DNA of 64,000 bases from Lachnospiraceae bacterium. GTDB taxonomy: Bacteria > Bacillota > Clostridia > Lachnospirales > Lachnospiraceae. The DNA lies in assembly GCA_029224965.1 (NCBI GenBank), contig JAQXVO010000013.1, forward strand, positions 1-64,000, given 5' to 3'. A model generated the notes under the pieces. It was not told where the DNA came from. It saw nothing but the letters and a program-made list of their open reading frames with translations, and did not search any database. Positions 1-8,027 of this stretch are shown one piece after another (position 1 is the stretch's first letter; each line of letters opens with the position of its first letter). The translations under genes were made by a program, and so were the position numbers.

Positions 1-33
1 GCCATCGTTGAAGAGGTTCTGAAGATTGTCTAA
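1..33 (+). CDS. 3' end of an upstream gene (last 10 codons)
   Basis: The first 33 bases read as ten codons (ending E-V-L-K-I-V) and a TAA stop, with no better explanation for the start of the window. The gene lies almost entirely outside the window and cannot be identified. From here to 255 I see no gene, only a TATAAT at 122-127 without a clear -35 box. Confidence 0.35.
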   Translation, partial: AIVEEVLKIV

Positions 34-255
34 CTTACCCTAGAAATACGGCAGAAAGCGATTCTGATATGATCTGAAGAACAGTCAGAAGAATAAATGC
101 TTGCTTCTGTACATCTGTCTATATAATCATTAGAAAAATGAAGGATTTCATTCAGGACAGCTGTCAGAATGAATTTATGAAATCATCATAGGATGATTTG
201 TTTTTGAAAGCAAAGCCGGTAATGGCTTGGCTTAATGGTGTGAAAGAAGACTGCT

Positions 256-426
256 ATGGCCAAAAAGAAGAAAACAAATGCAGAGTATAAAAAGAAGCTG
301 ATCGATATGTTCTTTACCCTGCTTCTATTAATTGTGATTTTCGCCCTGCTTCTTTATATCGGATTCTCTTTTAACAGGGAAATTTCAAAGACTGACCAGA
401 TCGTAAAGGAAGTGCAGCAGCAGTGA
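256..426 (+). CDS. Small single-pass membrane protein coupled to the PBP
   Basis: A 56-residue protein. Its N-terminus is very basic (M-A-K-K-K-K), then one hydrophobic segment at about residues 19-42, then a short charged tail ending in E-V-Q-Q-Q. This predicts a bitopic inner-membrane protein with a cytoplasmic N-terminus. Its TGA stop (424-426) overlaps the GTG start of the penicillin-binding protein at 423, so the two are very probably translationally coupled. I do not recognise the family. The position suggests a partner or regulator of the PBP, by loose analogy with small membrane activators of class A PBPs such as streptococcal MacP; no sequence similarity to MacP is claimed. It is short but has the charge and hydrophobicity pattern of a real gene. 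Confidence 0.7.
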   Translation: MAKKKKTNAEYKKKLIDMFFTLLLLIVIFALLLYIGFSFNREISKTDQIVKEVQQQ

Positions 427-2483
427 GTAGACAAAAGAAAAGCGGTTTCGGAACCTTTCTTCTCGTATTTATCAGAGCCGTTCTGAAGACAGTAAAATAT
501 CTGATTCTGGTCAGCATTATTGCAATGCTGCTTCTGGTCATCCATTTTATGCCGGAGCTGAAGAATGACTATGAGGATGCAGTAAAGACCGTGGCAGCCA
601 GCTCGTCTTCGACTTTCAGTCCGGATATGGCTTCCACAGTCTATGATGCTAACAATCAGGTCATCGCCCAGCTGTCGAACGACAAGAAGAAATATTCCTA
701 TCTGACCTATGATTCGATTCCCAGCAATACCATCAATGCCTTTATTGCGGTCGAAGATCAGAATTTCTGGACCAATAAGGGCTATGATCCTCTGGGAGTC
801 TTCCGTTCAGTTTTCCGGTACGTCTCCAGCCGGGGCAAGGTCATCAGCGGTGCTTCGACCATTACCCAGCAGCTCTGTAAGCTGACCTTCTTAAATGCAG
901 ATCGGACTCTGACCCGTAAGATCAAGGAAATCATGTATGCCGATCGGATGACGAAAACCTATACCAAGCAGGAGATTATGGAGTTTTATGTCAATAACTG
1001 CTGCTTTGCTAACGGAATCTACGGAATCGAGGAGGCTGCCAAGGATTATTTCGGAGTTGATGCTTCCCAGCTCAGCCTGTCCCAGATGGCCTATCTCTGC
1101 GCCATCCCCAATCAGCCGGAATACTATAATCCCTGGAAGGACCCGACGAAGGCTCTGAAGCGGAGAAACAAGATCTTAAATGATATGGTAAAGTGCGGCT
1201 TTATTTCTGAAGCTGATGCCGCCAGTGCCAAAGCAGAAACGATCACGGTTCAGGACAAGAGTCAGGCATTTACAGATGATTCCGGCAGCGAGTCTACCGT
1301 CAGCGGAGATGTCTCCCCGCAGATTGCTCTTGCAACAAAGGATTATCAGACCTCCTATGTTGTAAAGTGTGCAACCGAGGAGCTGATGAAGAAAGCAGGA
1401 TTTACCTTCCAGTACTCCTTTAATTCGGACGATGAATACAATACTTATAACCAGAGCTATGCGGCTGCCTATAAGACAGCTCACGATGCACTTTACAGCC
1501 AGCGTTATGAGATTCATACGTCTCTCGATACCAGTCTTCAGGATACTCTGCAGAGTCAGCTGGATGAAACCCTGTCCTCGACCAAGGAAAAGGGTGACGG
1601 CGGTGTCTTTGCTTTCCAGGGGGCCATGACTGTAATTGATAACAATACTGGAAAAGTCATTGCCATCATCGGTGGACGGTCTCAGGACGGAATTACGACA
1701 GGCGGAAGCCTGAACCGGGCTTTCCAGGCCTACCGTCAGCCAGGCTCTACATTTAAGCCTATCCTCGTCTATGCTCCGGCCATTGAAACCGGGGATTACG
1801 ATGCAGACTCGGATCTGAAGAATATCGATGTTACTGCCGCAAAGAAAGCGGATAACGTAAAGAAGATGACAGGTTCTTCAATGAAACTGCGCTATGCGGT
1901 TACCCATTCCATCAACGGTGCAGCCTACTGGCTGGCAAGTCAGATCGGTATCGATTATGGCATGCAGTTTATCCATAAGATGTGCTTTTCGCGGATTGTT
2001 CCTGAGGACTACACTCTGTCGGCGGCTCTCGGCGGTCTGACCCACGGCACGACTTCTCTCGAGATGGCCAGTGCCTACAGGACCTTCACCAATGGCGGCT
2101 ATTACCGTTCTCCGACCTGTATCACCTCGATGAAGGATATGAACGGAACTGAGCTCTATACGACGGCGGACGAGGTTTCCGTCTACAAGCAGTCCACGGT
2201 CGATCAGATGACCGACATCATGGAAGGCGTATTCTCCGATGGTGGTACCGCTTCGAGTATCGGCTGGGACAACAAGGATATCGATGCCGCCGGTAAGACC
2301 GGTACCACCAATGATACCCGTGACAAGTGGTTCACCGGTTTTACGCCCTATTACACGATCAGCGTGTGGACTGGCTACAATGACAACCGGATGATCAGCT
2401 CGGGAATGACTCAGTATTCGTTGAATATCTGGAAGGATGCCATGACAACCGCAATCGAGGGTAAGGATCCGGCACATTTCTAA
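423..2483 (+). CDS. Class A penicillin-binding protein (transglycosylase/transpeptidase)
   Basis: A 686-residue bifunctional peptidoglycan synthase of the PBP1A type. It polymerises lipid II and cross-links stem peptides outside the membrane. An N-terminal membrane anchor covers about residues 18-40. The GT51 transglycosylase domain follows, with E-D-Q-N-F-W around Glu111 (catalytic glutamate) and G-A-S-T-I-T-Q-Q. The transpeptidase domain has Ser442 in G-S-T-F-K (SxxK), Ser496-x-Asn498 in S-I-N-G and Lys625-Thr-Gly in G-K-T-G-T-T. All three active-site motifs are present in order, so the enzyme should be active. The GTG start at 423 overlaps the stop of the small upstream membrane protein by 4 nt. 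Length is normal for the family, although the C-terminus ends soon after the transpeptidase domain with no added domain. Confidence 0.95.
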   Translation: MSRQKKSGFGTFLLVFIRAVLKTVKYLILVSIIAMLLLVIHFMPELKNDYEDAVKTVAASSSSTFSPDMASTVYDANNQVIAQLSNDKKKYSYLTYDSIPSNTINAFIAVEDQNFWTNKGYDPLGVFRSVFRYVSSRGKVISGASTITQQLCKLTFLNADRTLTRKIKEIMYADRMTKTYTKQEIMEFYVNNCCFANGIYGIEEAAKDYFGVDASQLSLSQMAYLCAIPNQPEYYNPWKDPTKALKRRNKILNDMVKCGFISEADAASAKAETITVQDKSQAFTDDSGSESTVSGDVSPQIALATKDYQTSYVVKCATEELMKKAGFTFQYSFNSDDEYNTYNQSYAAAYKTAHDALYSQRYEIHTSLDTSLQDTLQSQLDETLSSTKEKGDGGVFAFQGAMTVIDNNTGKVIAIIGGRSQDGITTGGSLNRAFQAYRQPGSTFKPILVYAPAIETGDYDADSDLKNIDVTAAKKADNVKKMTGSSMKLRYAVTHSINGAAYWLASQIGIDYGMQFIHKMCFSRIVPEDYTLSAALGGLTHGTTSLEMASAYRTFTNGGYYRSPTCITSMKDMNGTELYTTADEVSVYKQSTVDQMTDIMEGVFSDGGTASSIGWDNKDIDAAGKTGTTNDTRDKWFTGFTPYYTISVWTGYNDNRMISSGMTQYSLNIWKDAMTTAIEGKDPAHF

Positions 2484-2670
2484 GAAGCAGAGATAGAGAT
2501 CTGTGAATTGCTTGTAAGAAATTGCTGGTTCGTGAACCATATTCTTCGTAGATTCTGGGTTGAATGAACTGAAGTTTTTTTATCGGATCGATCGAAGAAT
2601 TACTGATCCATTGATTCTATGCAGATTTAAGAATCAATTGTGGCAGAATTGTTAAATATAGAAGATGACG

Positions 2671-2709
2671 CAGGACCCCGGGCCGTAAGACTTCGAGGTC
2701 CTGTTTTTT
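2671..2709 (+). terminator. Terminator, downstream of the PBP gene
   Basis: CAGGACC pairs with GGTCCTG and is followed directly by six T residues. It lies about 190 nt after the PBP stop, in an interval (2484-2844) with no other gene, and would separate the PBP unit from the NlpC/P60 gene. Confidence 0.75.
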
Positions 2710-2749
2710 GGCCGAAATGTGATCGAAATGTGAATAAATCGTAACAGAC

Positions 2750-2778
2750 TTGACAAAGCAACCCGGAGAATGTATGAT
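2750..2778 (+). promoter_or_regulatory. Sigma70-type promoter of the NlpC/P60 gene
   Basis: A perfect TTGACA box (2750-2755), a 17-nt spacer, then TATGAT (2773-2778) preceded by TG. It is 67 nt upstream of the ATG at 2845 and points at that gene. GTAAC repeats lie just upstream and downstream of it. Confidence 0.85.
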
Positions 2779-2784
2779 TGCACT

Positions 2785-2813
2785 TGTAACAAGCGTAACA
2801 AATTTGTAACAAG
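2785..2813 (+). promoter_or_regulatory. GTAAC direct repeats resembling WalR boxes
   Basis: TGTAAC at 2785-2790, CGTAAC at 2794-2799 and TGTAAC at 2805-2810 lie just downstream of the -10 box. The last two are separated by 5 nt. The WalR response regulator of Gram-positive bacteria binds TGTWAH-N5-TGTWAH and controls cell-wall hydrolases, so the site fits the gene downstream. A further GTAAC lies at 2741. Binding itself is inference. Confidence 0.4.
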
Positions 2814-2844
2814 TTAAATCGCATTCCTTTGGAGGCTTATTTAA

Positions 2845-4197
2845 ATGAATTTTAATCGTAAAGCAGGTAGACTTACAGCACTGGCTCTTGCAGCAGGCAG
2901 CCTGATTGCAGGTTCTGGTATTACTGCAAATGCAGCTCCTCTGGCAGGCGCCACAAAGACGACTGCTTCGACGTTAACAACTCTTTCCGGTTCGGACTTA
3001 ATGACCGGCACCGATACAGGATCCAATACGATTTCGGGTGTGACAGAAGTCCTTGCCAAGATGGTTTCTTCTTCTGAAAAGACCGCAGATAAGCAGGCCA
3101 ATGATGACACACAGGTCGCTGCTTCTGAGACAGCTGATACTTCTACAGATACTCAGGCAGCCGATAACCAGACGTCTCAGTACGCAAATATTGGTGTTGC
3201 AAATGTTACGGATTTCGCCTATATCCGTACCGCAGCCGATGCCAACAGTGATTATGCAGGTAAGATCTACGCCAACCAGGTAGCAACCGTTGATGGCGAG
3301 GAGGCTGACTGGTATCATGTAACATCCGGCGATGTAACAGGTTATATTTCCAAGCAGTACCTGACTGTCGGCGATGCAGCCAAGGTCCAGGCCGCAGCAA
3401 CCACAACCGCAACCATTAATACCACAACTCTTAAGGTCCGTACCGCAGCAGATCCCAATGCTTCCGTTCTGACCATGGTAGCAGGAACCACAGAGCACAC
3501 GGTTACCGATACTTCGACTGCCGGATGGGTTAAAATCCAGACCGATGAGGGTGAGGGCTATGTTTCCGCCGATTATGTAAGTCTCGCTGTAAACTACAGC
3601 TATGCCGAGTCCAAGGCTGCTGAAGAGGCACGGATTGCAGCCGAGCAGGCAGCAGCTGCCGCAAAGGCCGCCGCAGAGCAGGTTGCAGCAGAAAAAGCAG
3701 CAGCAGAAAAGGCCGCAGCCGAGAAAGCTGCCGCACAGAAAGCCGCTCAGAAGGCCGCAGCTTCCACTAAGAAGTCCAGCTCAAGCACGACAACCAAGAC
3801 TTCAAGCTCCAGCTCCTCTTCAACATCTACAAAGACTGTCAGCGCTCCGTCCGGATCCAGCGGATCTTCCATCGTATCCTATGCTTCTCAGTTTGTCGGC
3901 AACCGTTACGTCTATGGCGGAACCAGCCTGACGAACGGATGCGACTGCTCCGGTTTCGTTATGAGTGTCTTCGCTCAGTTCGGTGTCAGCCTTCCTCATT
4001 CCTCTTCCGCAATCAGAAGCTGCGGTACAGGTGTCAGTGTATCTGACATGCAGCCTGGTGATGTCGTATGCTACAGCGGTCATGTTGGAATCTATGCAGG
4101 AAATGGCAAGATTGTCAATGCTTTGAACTCCAGAGCCGGCATTACCTACACCAATGTAAACTATGCTCCGATCGTTGCTGTAAGACGGATGAAGTAA
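2845..4197 (+). CDS. Secreted SH3 / NlpC-P60 cell-wall hydrolase
   Basis: A 450-residue exported peptidoglycan endopeptidase. A signal peptide (basic start, hydrophobic stretch, cleavage near A-N-A-A at about residue 30) is followed by a Thr/Ser-rich stretch. Two bacterial SH3-like domains cover about residues 112-175 and 185-250 (A-Y-I-R-T-A-A-D and L-K-V-R-T-A-A-D). An Ala/Lys/Glu-rich helical linker (about 255-315) and a Ser/Thr linker lead to a C-terminal NlpC/P60 domain (about 340-450). Its catalytic Cys368 lies in C-D-C-S-G-F and His413 in G-H-V-G-I-Y. The layout matches hydrolases that cut within stem peptides. It has its own strong promoter and GTAAC repeats suggesting cell-wall stress control, and a RBS (GGAGG) at about -12. 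Confidence 0.93.
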   Translation: MNFNRKAGRLTALALAAGSLIAGSGITANAAPLAGATKTTASTLTTLSGSDLMTGTDTGSNTISGVTEVLAKMVSSSEKTADKQANDDTQVAASETADTSTDTQAADNQTSQYANIGVANVTDFAYIRTAADANSDYAGKIYANQVATVDGEEADWYHVTSGDVTGYISKQYLTVGDAAKVQAAATTTATINTTTLKVRTAADPNASVLTMVAGTTEHTVTDTSTAGWVKIQTDEGEGYVSADYVSLAVNYSYAESKAAEEARIAAEQAAAAAKAAAEQVAAEKAAAEKAAAEKAAAQKAAQKAAASTKKSSSSTTTKTSSSSSSSTSTKTVSAPSGSSGSSIVSYASQFVGNRYVYGGTSLTNGCDCSGFVMSVFAQFGVSLPHSSSAIRSCGTGVSVSDMQPGDVVCYSGHVGIYAGNGKIVNALNSRAGITYTNVNYAPIVAVRRMK

Positions 4198-4223
4198 GAA
4201 AATTTTAAATCTTTATAAAATGA

Positions 4224-4270
4224 AGCCGCAGTTCCTGGATCTGATCCATGGAGCTGCGGCTGTTTTGGTT
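4224..4270 (+). terminator. Terminator after the NlpC/P60 gene
   Basis: AGCCGCAG (4224-4231) pairs with CTGCGGCT (4254-4261), with an inner TGGATC/GATCCA stem, followed by GTTTTGGTTT. It sits between convergent genes and could also stop transcription from the radical SAM gene on the other strand. Confidence 0.75.
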
Positions 4271-4408
4271 TATGGGGATGAAATCTTCTCGGGATTGAAT
4301 TTTCCTATTTGGGACTTGTTCGACGAGAAGCATTTATGTTGAATCGGTTTTCATTTGATCAGCTCACTGGATTTACAAGCAGGAATGCTGATGATTTCAA
4401 AACATATA

Positions 4409-5074
4409 TCAGCTTTCGAAAGGACGAATTCGGTAGGTTACACCAAGTTCCTTGCAAATGGCAGCACATCGGTCTTCATCTGCCTTGGAGATTGTGGTGG
4501 AAACCGTGGACATGACAACGTGCGGTACATATTTTCTGGCTTCTCTGGCAAAATTCAGCATGGCCTGGAAGGAAGCGGGGCCGAATTTGGGCCGTACAAT
4601 TCGGTTGTATTCCTCGGCATCTGGTGTGTTAAGGGAAATGGAGATCGTATCTATCCTGCCTTTCAGATCTGGACAGATGTCTCTCTTGTTGATGAGACAT
4701 CCAAGACCATTTGTATTGAGGCGGATTGGGTTCGCATAAAGAGCTTTCAACTGATCACATACCTCTACAAGGACCGGAAATGCCTCTGTTGGCTCTCCAA
4801 ATCCACAGAAAACAATTTCATTGTACTCGGACAGATCGTGGCTCTTAACGGCACTCAGGACCTCAGAAGCTGTGGGCTCATGATCCAGCCAGAGCGAATC
4901 GGATTCACCGACTCTGTCCGTATTCTGTCTCAGACAGAATGTACAGGCGCAGGGACAGCGGTTGGTCAGATTGAGATAGAGGTTGTTGTAGACCTTATAG
5001 GCGATCTCTTCCTTACCAACCCTCTTCTCGCTGGTCTTTTTCTTTGCTGTTTCTTGAATGGTTGCTGTGTTCAT
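4409..5074 (-). CDS. Radical SAM protein, TatD-associated type
   Basis: A 221-residue radical SAM enzyme with a Cys40-x3-Cys44-x2-Cys47 cluster motif (C-P-C-A-C-T-F-C) that would bind [4Fe-4S] and S-adenosylmethionine. Downstream are the expected F-C-G-F-G-E-P glycine-rich strand, the L-N-T-N-G-L strand and the S-I-S-L-N strand. Size and motifs match the short family often encoded next to TatD nucleases. No tatD gene lies beside it here, so its substrate is unknown. The ATG at 5074 is chosen because it follows AAAGGAGG at good spacing; an in-frame TTG at 5092 lies before that site. It is a single-gene unit, convergent with the NlpC/P60 gene. Confidence 0.85.
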   Translation of the reverse strand: MNTATIQETAKKKTSEKRVGKEEIAYKVYNNLYLNLTNRCPCACTFCLRQNTDRVGESDSLWLDHEPTASEVLSAVKSHDLSEYNEIVFCGFGEPTEAFPVLVEVCDQLKALYANPIRLNTNGLGCLINKRDICPDLKGRIDTISISLNTPDAEEYNRIVRPKFGPASFQAMLNFAREARKYVPHVVMSTVSTTISKADEDRCAAICKELGVTYRIRPFES

Positions 5075-5126
5075 ATGAAGACCTCCTTTCAAAGTAAGGT
5101 TAGAGCGGACAGGCCATCAGAAGTAA

Positions 5127-5154
5127 ATATTATTTTTGCGGTCTATCCAATCAA
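5127..5154 (-). promoter_or_regulatory. Candidate promoter of the radical SAM gene
   Basis: On the minus strand TTGATT (5154-5149), a 16-nt spacer and TAATAT (5132-5127) lie about 55 nt upstream of the ATG. The surrounding 5093-5246 interval is very AT-rich with no other recognisable content. Confidence 0.35.
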
Positions 5155-5246
5155 TTTAATATATTCACTGTATAAAATATATACAATACATCAAATATAT
5201 CATATCTATTTAATCTATAAATGATATCGATCAGCAGGAGTTCAGT

Positions 5247-6122
5247 TTAATGCAGATTCTTTAATTCTTCTTCAAAGGCGACTCCGTCTTCAGGCGGAAT
5301 GTTAAGTTCTAGCGATCTTTTGATACACTTCTGGATGAAGGACGAAGCCTTCTGAACGGATTCCTTCAAGGGCCGGTCATTGACCGCGTCTGCGATCAGA
5401 ATCGATGCGAAGATGTCTCCGGTTCCGTTTCTGGAACCGCCCAGGCGTGGCTTTCGATCGCGGCCGGTTTCGCCTTCATCATAAATATAATTTGTCACGA
5501 AGTCACCGTCCGGAATGCCGGAGATCACAACTTTTGAAGGTCCGAGAGAGGCTGTTTTTTCGGCCAGAGAAAATAGTTCATCTTCAGACCAGAATCCATC
5601 GTGAAAGTCAGTGCCGGTAAGGATACAGGCTTCCGTCAAATTTGGTGTCGTGAGGTCCGAAAGCGCAACAAGTTCCCGGATTTTCTCACAGTGTTGATCG
5701 GAAAAGACCGGATATCTCTTTCCATTGTCACCCATGACAGGATCGACAAGAACAAAGGTGGTCTTATCGCGGAAGCGGCGGATAAAAGAGGCTGTCAGAT
5801 CAGCCTGCTGCATAGATCCTAAGAAACCTGTTGCAATTCCGTTGAACCTGAGTTTCAGTTTTTCCCATTCCCTGGCATAGGCCTCGAAATGATCGGTAAA
5901 ATCATAAAGGTAGTAGCTGTCAAAGCCGGTCTGATTACTGAGAACTGCGGTTGGAAGGAAGCAGCATTGGATTCCCATTTCAGAAATAATAGGCAGGGAT
6001 ACTGCGACAGAACAGCGGCCGAATCCGGTCAGATCGTTGATAACAGCAATTTTTTTCTGATGATTGTGGAGATCGTCGGGAAGAACCGTCTTCTTTTTAT
6101 TATTTGGATCATTGAAAGGCAT
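5247..6122 (-). CDS. Pyridoxal/pyridoxamine kinase (PfkB/ThiD superfamily)
   Basis: A 291-residue kinase that should phosphorylate B6 vitamers to feed pyridoxal phosphate salvage. It starts the fold with N-D-L-T-G-F-G-R-C-S (residues 29-38), contains V-D-P-V-M-G-D-N-G (126-134) and ends with the anion-hole/catalytic motif N-G-T-G-D (232-236, catalytic base Asp236). The motif set and length match PdxY/PdxK-type pyridoxamine kinases of Firmicutes better than ThiD. It is divergent from a MocR/PdxR-like regulator with only 122 bp between the starts, the usual arrangement for B6 genes controlled by that family. Confidence 0.85.
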   Translation of the reverse strand: MPFNDPNNKKKTVLPDDLHNHQKKIAVINDLTGFGRCSVAVSLPIISEMGIQCCFLPTAVLSNQTGFDSYYLYDFTDHFEAYAREWEKLKLRFNGIATGFLGSMQQADLTASFIRRFRDKTTFVLVDPVMGDNGKRYPVFSDQHCEKIRELVALSDLTTPNLTEACILTGTDFHDGFWSEDELFSLAEKTASLGPSKVVISGIPDGDFVTNYIYDEGETGRDRKPRLGGSRNGTGDIFASILIADAVNDRPLKESVQKASSFIQKCIKRSLELNIPPEDGVAFEEELKNLH

Positions 6123-6199
6123 GGATTATTTCTCTTTCGTATACCTACCGCCGGAATCTGATAATTTTCGGTTTTCCGGCAGATTTCTCTCTTTTTTAT

Positions 6200-6229
6200 T
6201 TGATTATATCCAAAAACTGAATATATAAT
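6200..6229 (+). promoter_or_regulatory. Promoter of the MocR-type gene overlapping direct repeats
   Basis: TTGATT (6200-6205), an 18-nt spacer and a perfect TATAAT (6224-6229). The decamer TATATCCAAA occurs twice, at 6205-6214 and 6229-6238, exactly 24 bp apart, so the copies flank and touch the core promoter. MocR/PdxR regulators typically bind direct repeats in such divergent regions, which makes these candidate operator half-sites. Confidence 0.5.
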
Positions 6230-6244
6230 ATATCCAAATGATAA

Positions 6245-7528
6245 ATGAAAGATAAGACCAGACAGGGCTTGGAAATGAAAAATACAGATGAGAGAGAAAT
6301 AGAATCAATAATAAAAAAAACAGAAGAAGAAAAAGAAGCAGGAGAAGCAAAAAGAAGCCTGGCTTATATGGAACTCTATCGCTTTCTGCGCAGCCAGATT
6401 ATATCGGGTGCTTTTCCTTATGGCAGCAAGATCCCGTCCAAGCGTCTTCTGGCGTCAGACCGGGGAGTCAGCGTCATTACAGTCCAGCATGCCCTGGCAT
6501 TATTGGAAGATGAAGGTTTTCTTCTGGCGAAGGAAAGAAGCGGCTATTATGTAAGTTATCAGGCAAATGAATTTCTGACTTCAAAAAAGAGAAAACAAAA
6601 GCAGAATCCGAGTGTACAGACAGCCTTTCAGACAGATGCCCGGCAGCTCGTTCATACAACTGCACAATCAGCGGATCAAAATGAAATTTCAAAACCTGGT
6701 AAAACAGAAGAGATTGGAAACAGCACTTATTATAATGAAGAAGAGGAGTTTCCCTTTCCAACTTATGCCAGAACGGTCCGCCGGGTTTTAAGTGAACGCC
6801 AGGAAGCGATCTTTCAGAAGTCGGATAATCAGGGCAGTATAGAGCTTCGAACTGCGATTGCCCTTTATCTGGAACGGGCCAGAAATATGCAGGTAAATGC
6901 AGACCAGATCGTGATTGGATCCGGAGCAGAATACCTTTATGGGCTGATATCGATTCTGATAGGACCCGGGAAGACGATTGCAGTCGAAGATCCTTCCTAT
7001 CAGAAAATCCGCCGTGTTTATAAAACCCACGGTCTGAAGATCGAGCCTCTTCGTATGGGAGTAGAAGGTATTTTATCCGGTGAATTACGGCATTCACATG
7101 CTGATGCCATGCACGTTACACCTTTTCACTCCTATCCGACCGAAATTTCGGCAACGGTTTCCAAGAAAATGGAGTATCTGAGCTGGGCCAGAAAGAGAGG
7201 TGCTCTTCTGGTGGAAGATGATTATGATTCAGAATTTTCTATGCTGGGAAAAAGCGAGGACACACTTTTCTCTATGGAGCCGGAAAAAACGGTGATTTAT
7301 CTTAATACATTTTCCCGGACCATATCTCCATCTGTCCGGATTGGATACATGATCCTGCCAAGGCAGAGAACTGTGGAATGTCTAGACCGGATCGGATTCT
7401 ATTCCTGTACGGTGCCGGTTCTCGACCAGTATGTGCTGGCGGAGCTTATAAAACAGGGTGATTTTGAACGTCATCTGAACCGAGTCCGCAGGAAGCGCCG
7501 GAGGGAAAAAGCCTTAGAGAAGCAGTAA
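6245..7528 (+). CDS. MocR/PdxR-like GntR-aminotransferase regulator, C-terminus truncated
   Basis: A 427-residue protein. A GntR-type winged helix covers about residues 38-105 (S-K-R-L-L-A-S-D-R-G and the V-I-T-V-Q-H-A-L recognition region). An aminotransferase fold-I domain follows, with V-I-G-S-G-A-E-Y-L, the V-E-D-D-Y-D-S-E-F motif and a PLP-lysine region around N-T-F-S-R-T-I-S-P. In that region the usual Lys (S-K-x-x-x-P) is replaced by Arg, so PLP could not form the normal Schiff base. The protein stops just after the F-E-R-H-L-N-R-V-R-R helix, so about 80-100 residues of the small aminotransferase domain are missing. Restoring one A in the A5 run at 7506-7510 would extend the frame only to 7611. 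It is divergent from the B6 kinase and probably derives from its regulator. An alternative start is the ATG at 6275. Confidence 0.8.
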   Translation: MKDKTRQGLEMKNTDEREIESIIKKTEEEKEAGEAKRSLAYMELYRFLRSQIISGAFPYGSKIPSKRLLASDRGVSVITVQHALALLEDEGFLLAKERSGYYVSYQANEFLTSKKRKQKQNPSVQTAFQTDARQLVHTTAQSADQNEISKPGKTEEIGNSTYYNEEEEFPFPTYARTVRRVLSERQEAIFQKSDNQGSIELRTAIALYLERARNMQVNADQIVIGSGAEYLYGLISILIGPGKTIAVEDPSYQKIRRVYKTHGLKIEPLRMGVEGILSGELRHSHADAMHVTPFHSYPTEISATVSKKMEYLSWARKRGALLVEDDYDSEFSMLGKSEDTLFSMEPEKTVIYLNTFSRTISPSVRIGYMILPRQRTVECLDRIGFYSCTVPVLDQYVLAELIKQGDFERHLNRVRRKRRREKALEKQ

Positions 7529-7597
7529 AATCCATACAAGTACAAATCGGAATGGCTGCCCTTGTCAGAAATGATGCCACAAGAGTGAAGAAGAGGA

Positions 7598-7915
7598 TCA
7601 GGATGGATTGACGTTATGCTCCTCAAAATAGCCGCAAGCATGGATATTGGTGAAGCCAGTCTTTCGAAGTTTCTTCACAATAGCACGAGGTTTATGGTAA
7701 TAGCTTCCGTAAACATAGACCAGTAGATCTTTACTCCGAATCCTGTGCTCGGCCAGATCCAGTCGGTTATAGGGAATGCTGATGGCGCCGGCTACATGAT
7801 GCTTGTCGTAATCTTCCTTGGAACGGACGTCTACAAGAACGGCATTTTTTGTGGTTCGTACGATATTGATTGCTTCGTTAATCGTTTTCTTTTCTTGGCG
7901 GTCGAACAGAGACAT
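7598..7915 (-). CDS. Rhodanese-like domain protein without the catalytic cysteine
   Basis: A 105-residue single-domain rhodanese-fold protein: A-V-L-V-D-V-R-S-K-E-D-Y (CH2A-like strand), H-V-A-G-A-I-S-I-P, L-L-V-Y-V-Y and the C-terminal G-F-T-N-I-H-A-C-G-Y helix-strand. In active rhodaneses the L-V-Y strand ends in a Cys at the start of a CxxGxR loop. Here the loop reads Y-G-S-Y-Y-H-K-P-R-A with no Cys, so sulfurtransferase activity is unlikely. The start at 7915 is chosen because GGAG lies 7-10 nt before it; the open frame extends further upstream without a better site. It converges on the truncated regulator, whose possible read-through frame overlaps its end. Confidence 0.8.
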   Translation of the reverse strand: MSLFDRQEKKTINEAINIVRTTKNAVLVDVRSKEDYDKHHVAGAISIPYNRLDLAEHRIRSKDLLVYVYGSYYHKPRAIVKKLRKTGFTNIHACGYFEEHNVNPS

Positions 7916-8027
7916 AGGCTTCTCCTTTTCAAAAATAACGATGGAAATAGCTTCTGTGTGACTGACTAAGAAGACGAATCTTAACACAAGACCTTTGACA
8001 GAAGCCTGATATCAAATACAAATTAAC

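Noticed and set aside
4355-5224. 289-codon plus-strand frame opposite the radical SAM gene
   Set aside because: The minus strand carries the C-x3-C-x2-C cluster and a proper RBS; the plus frame has no recognisable motif.
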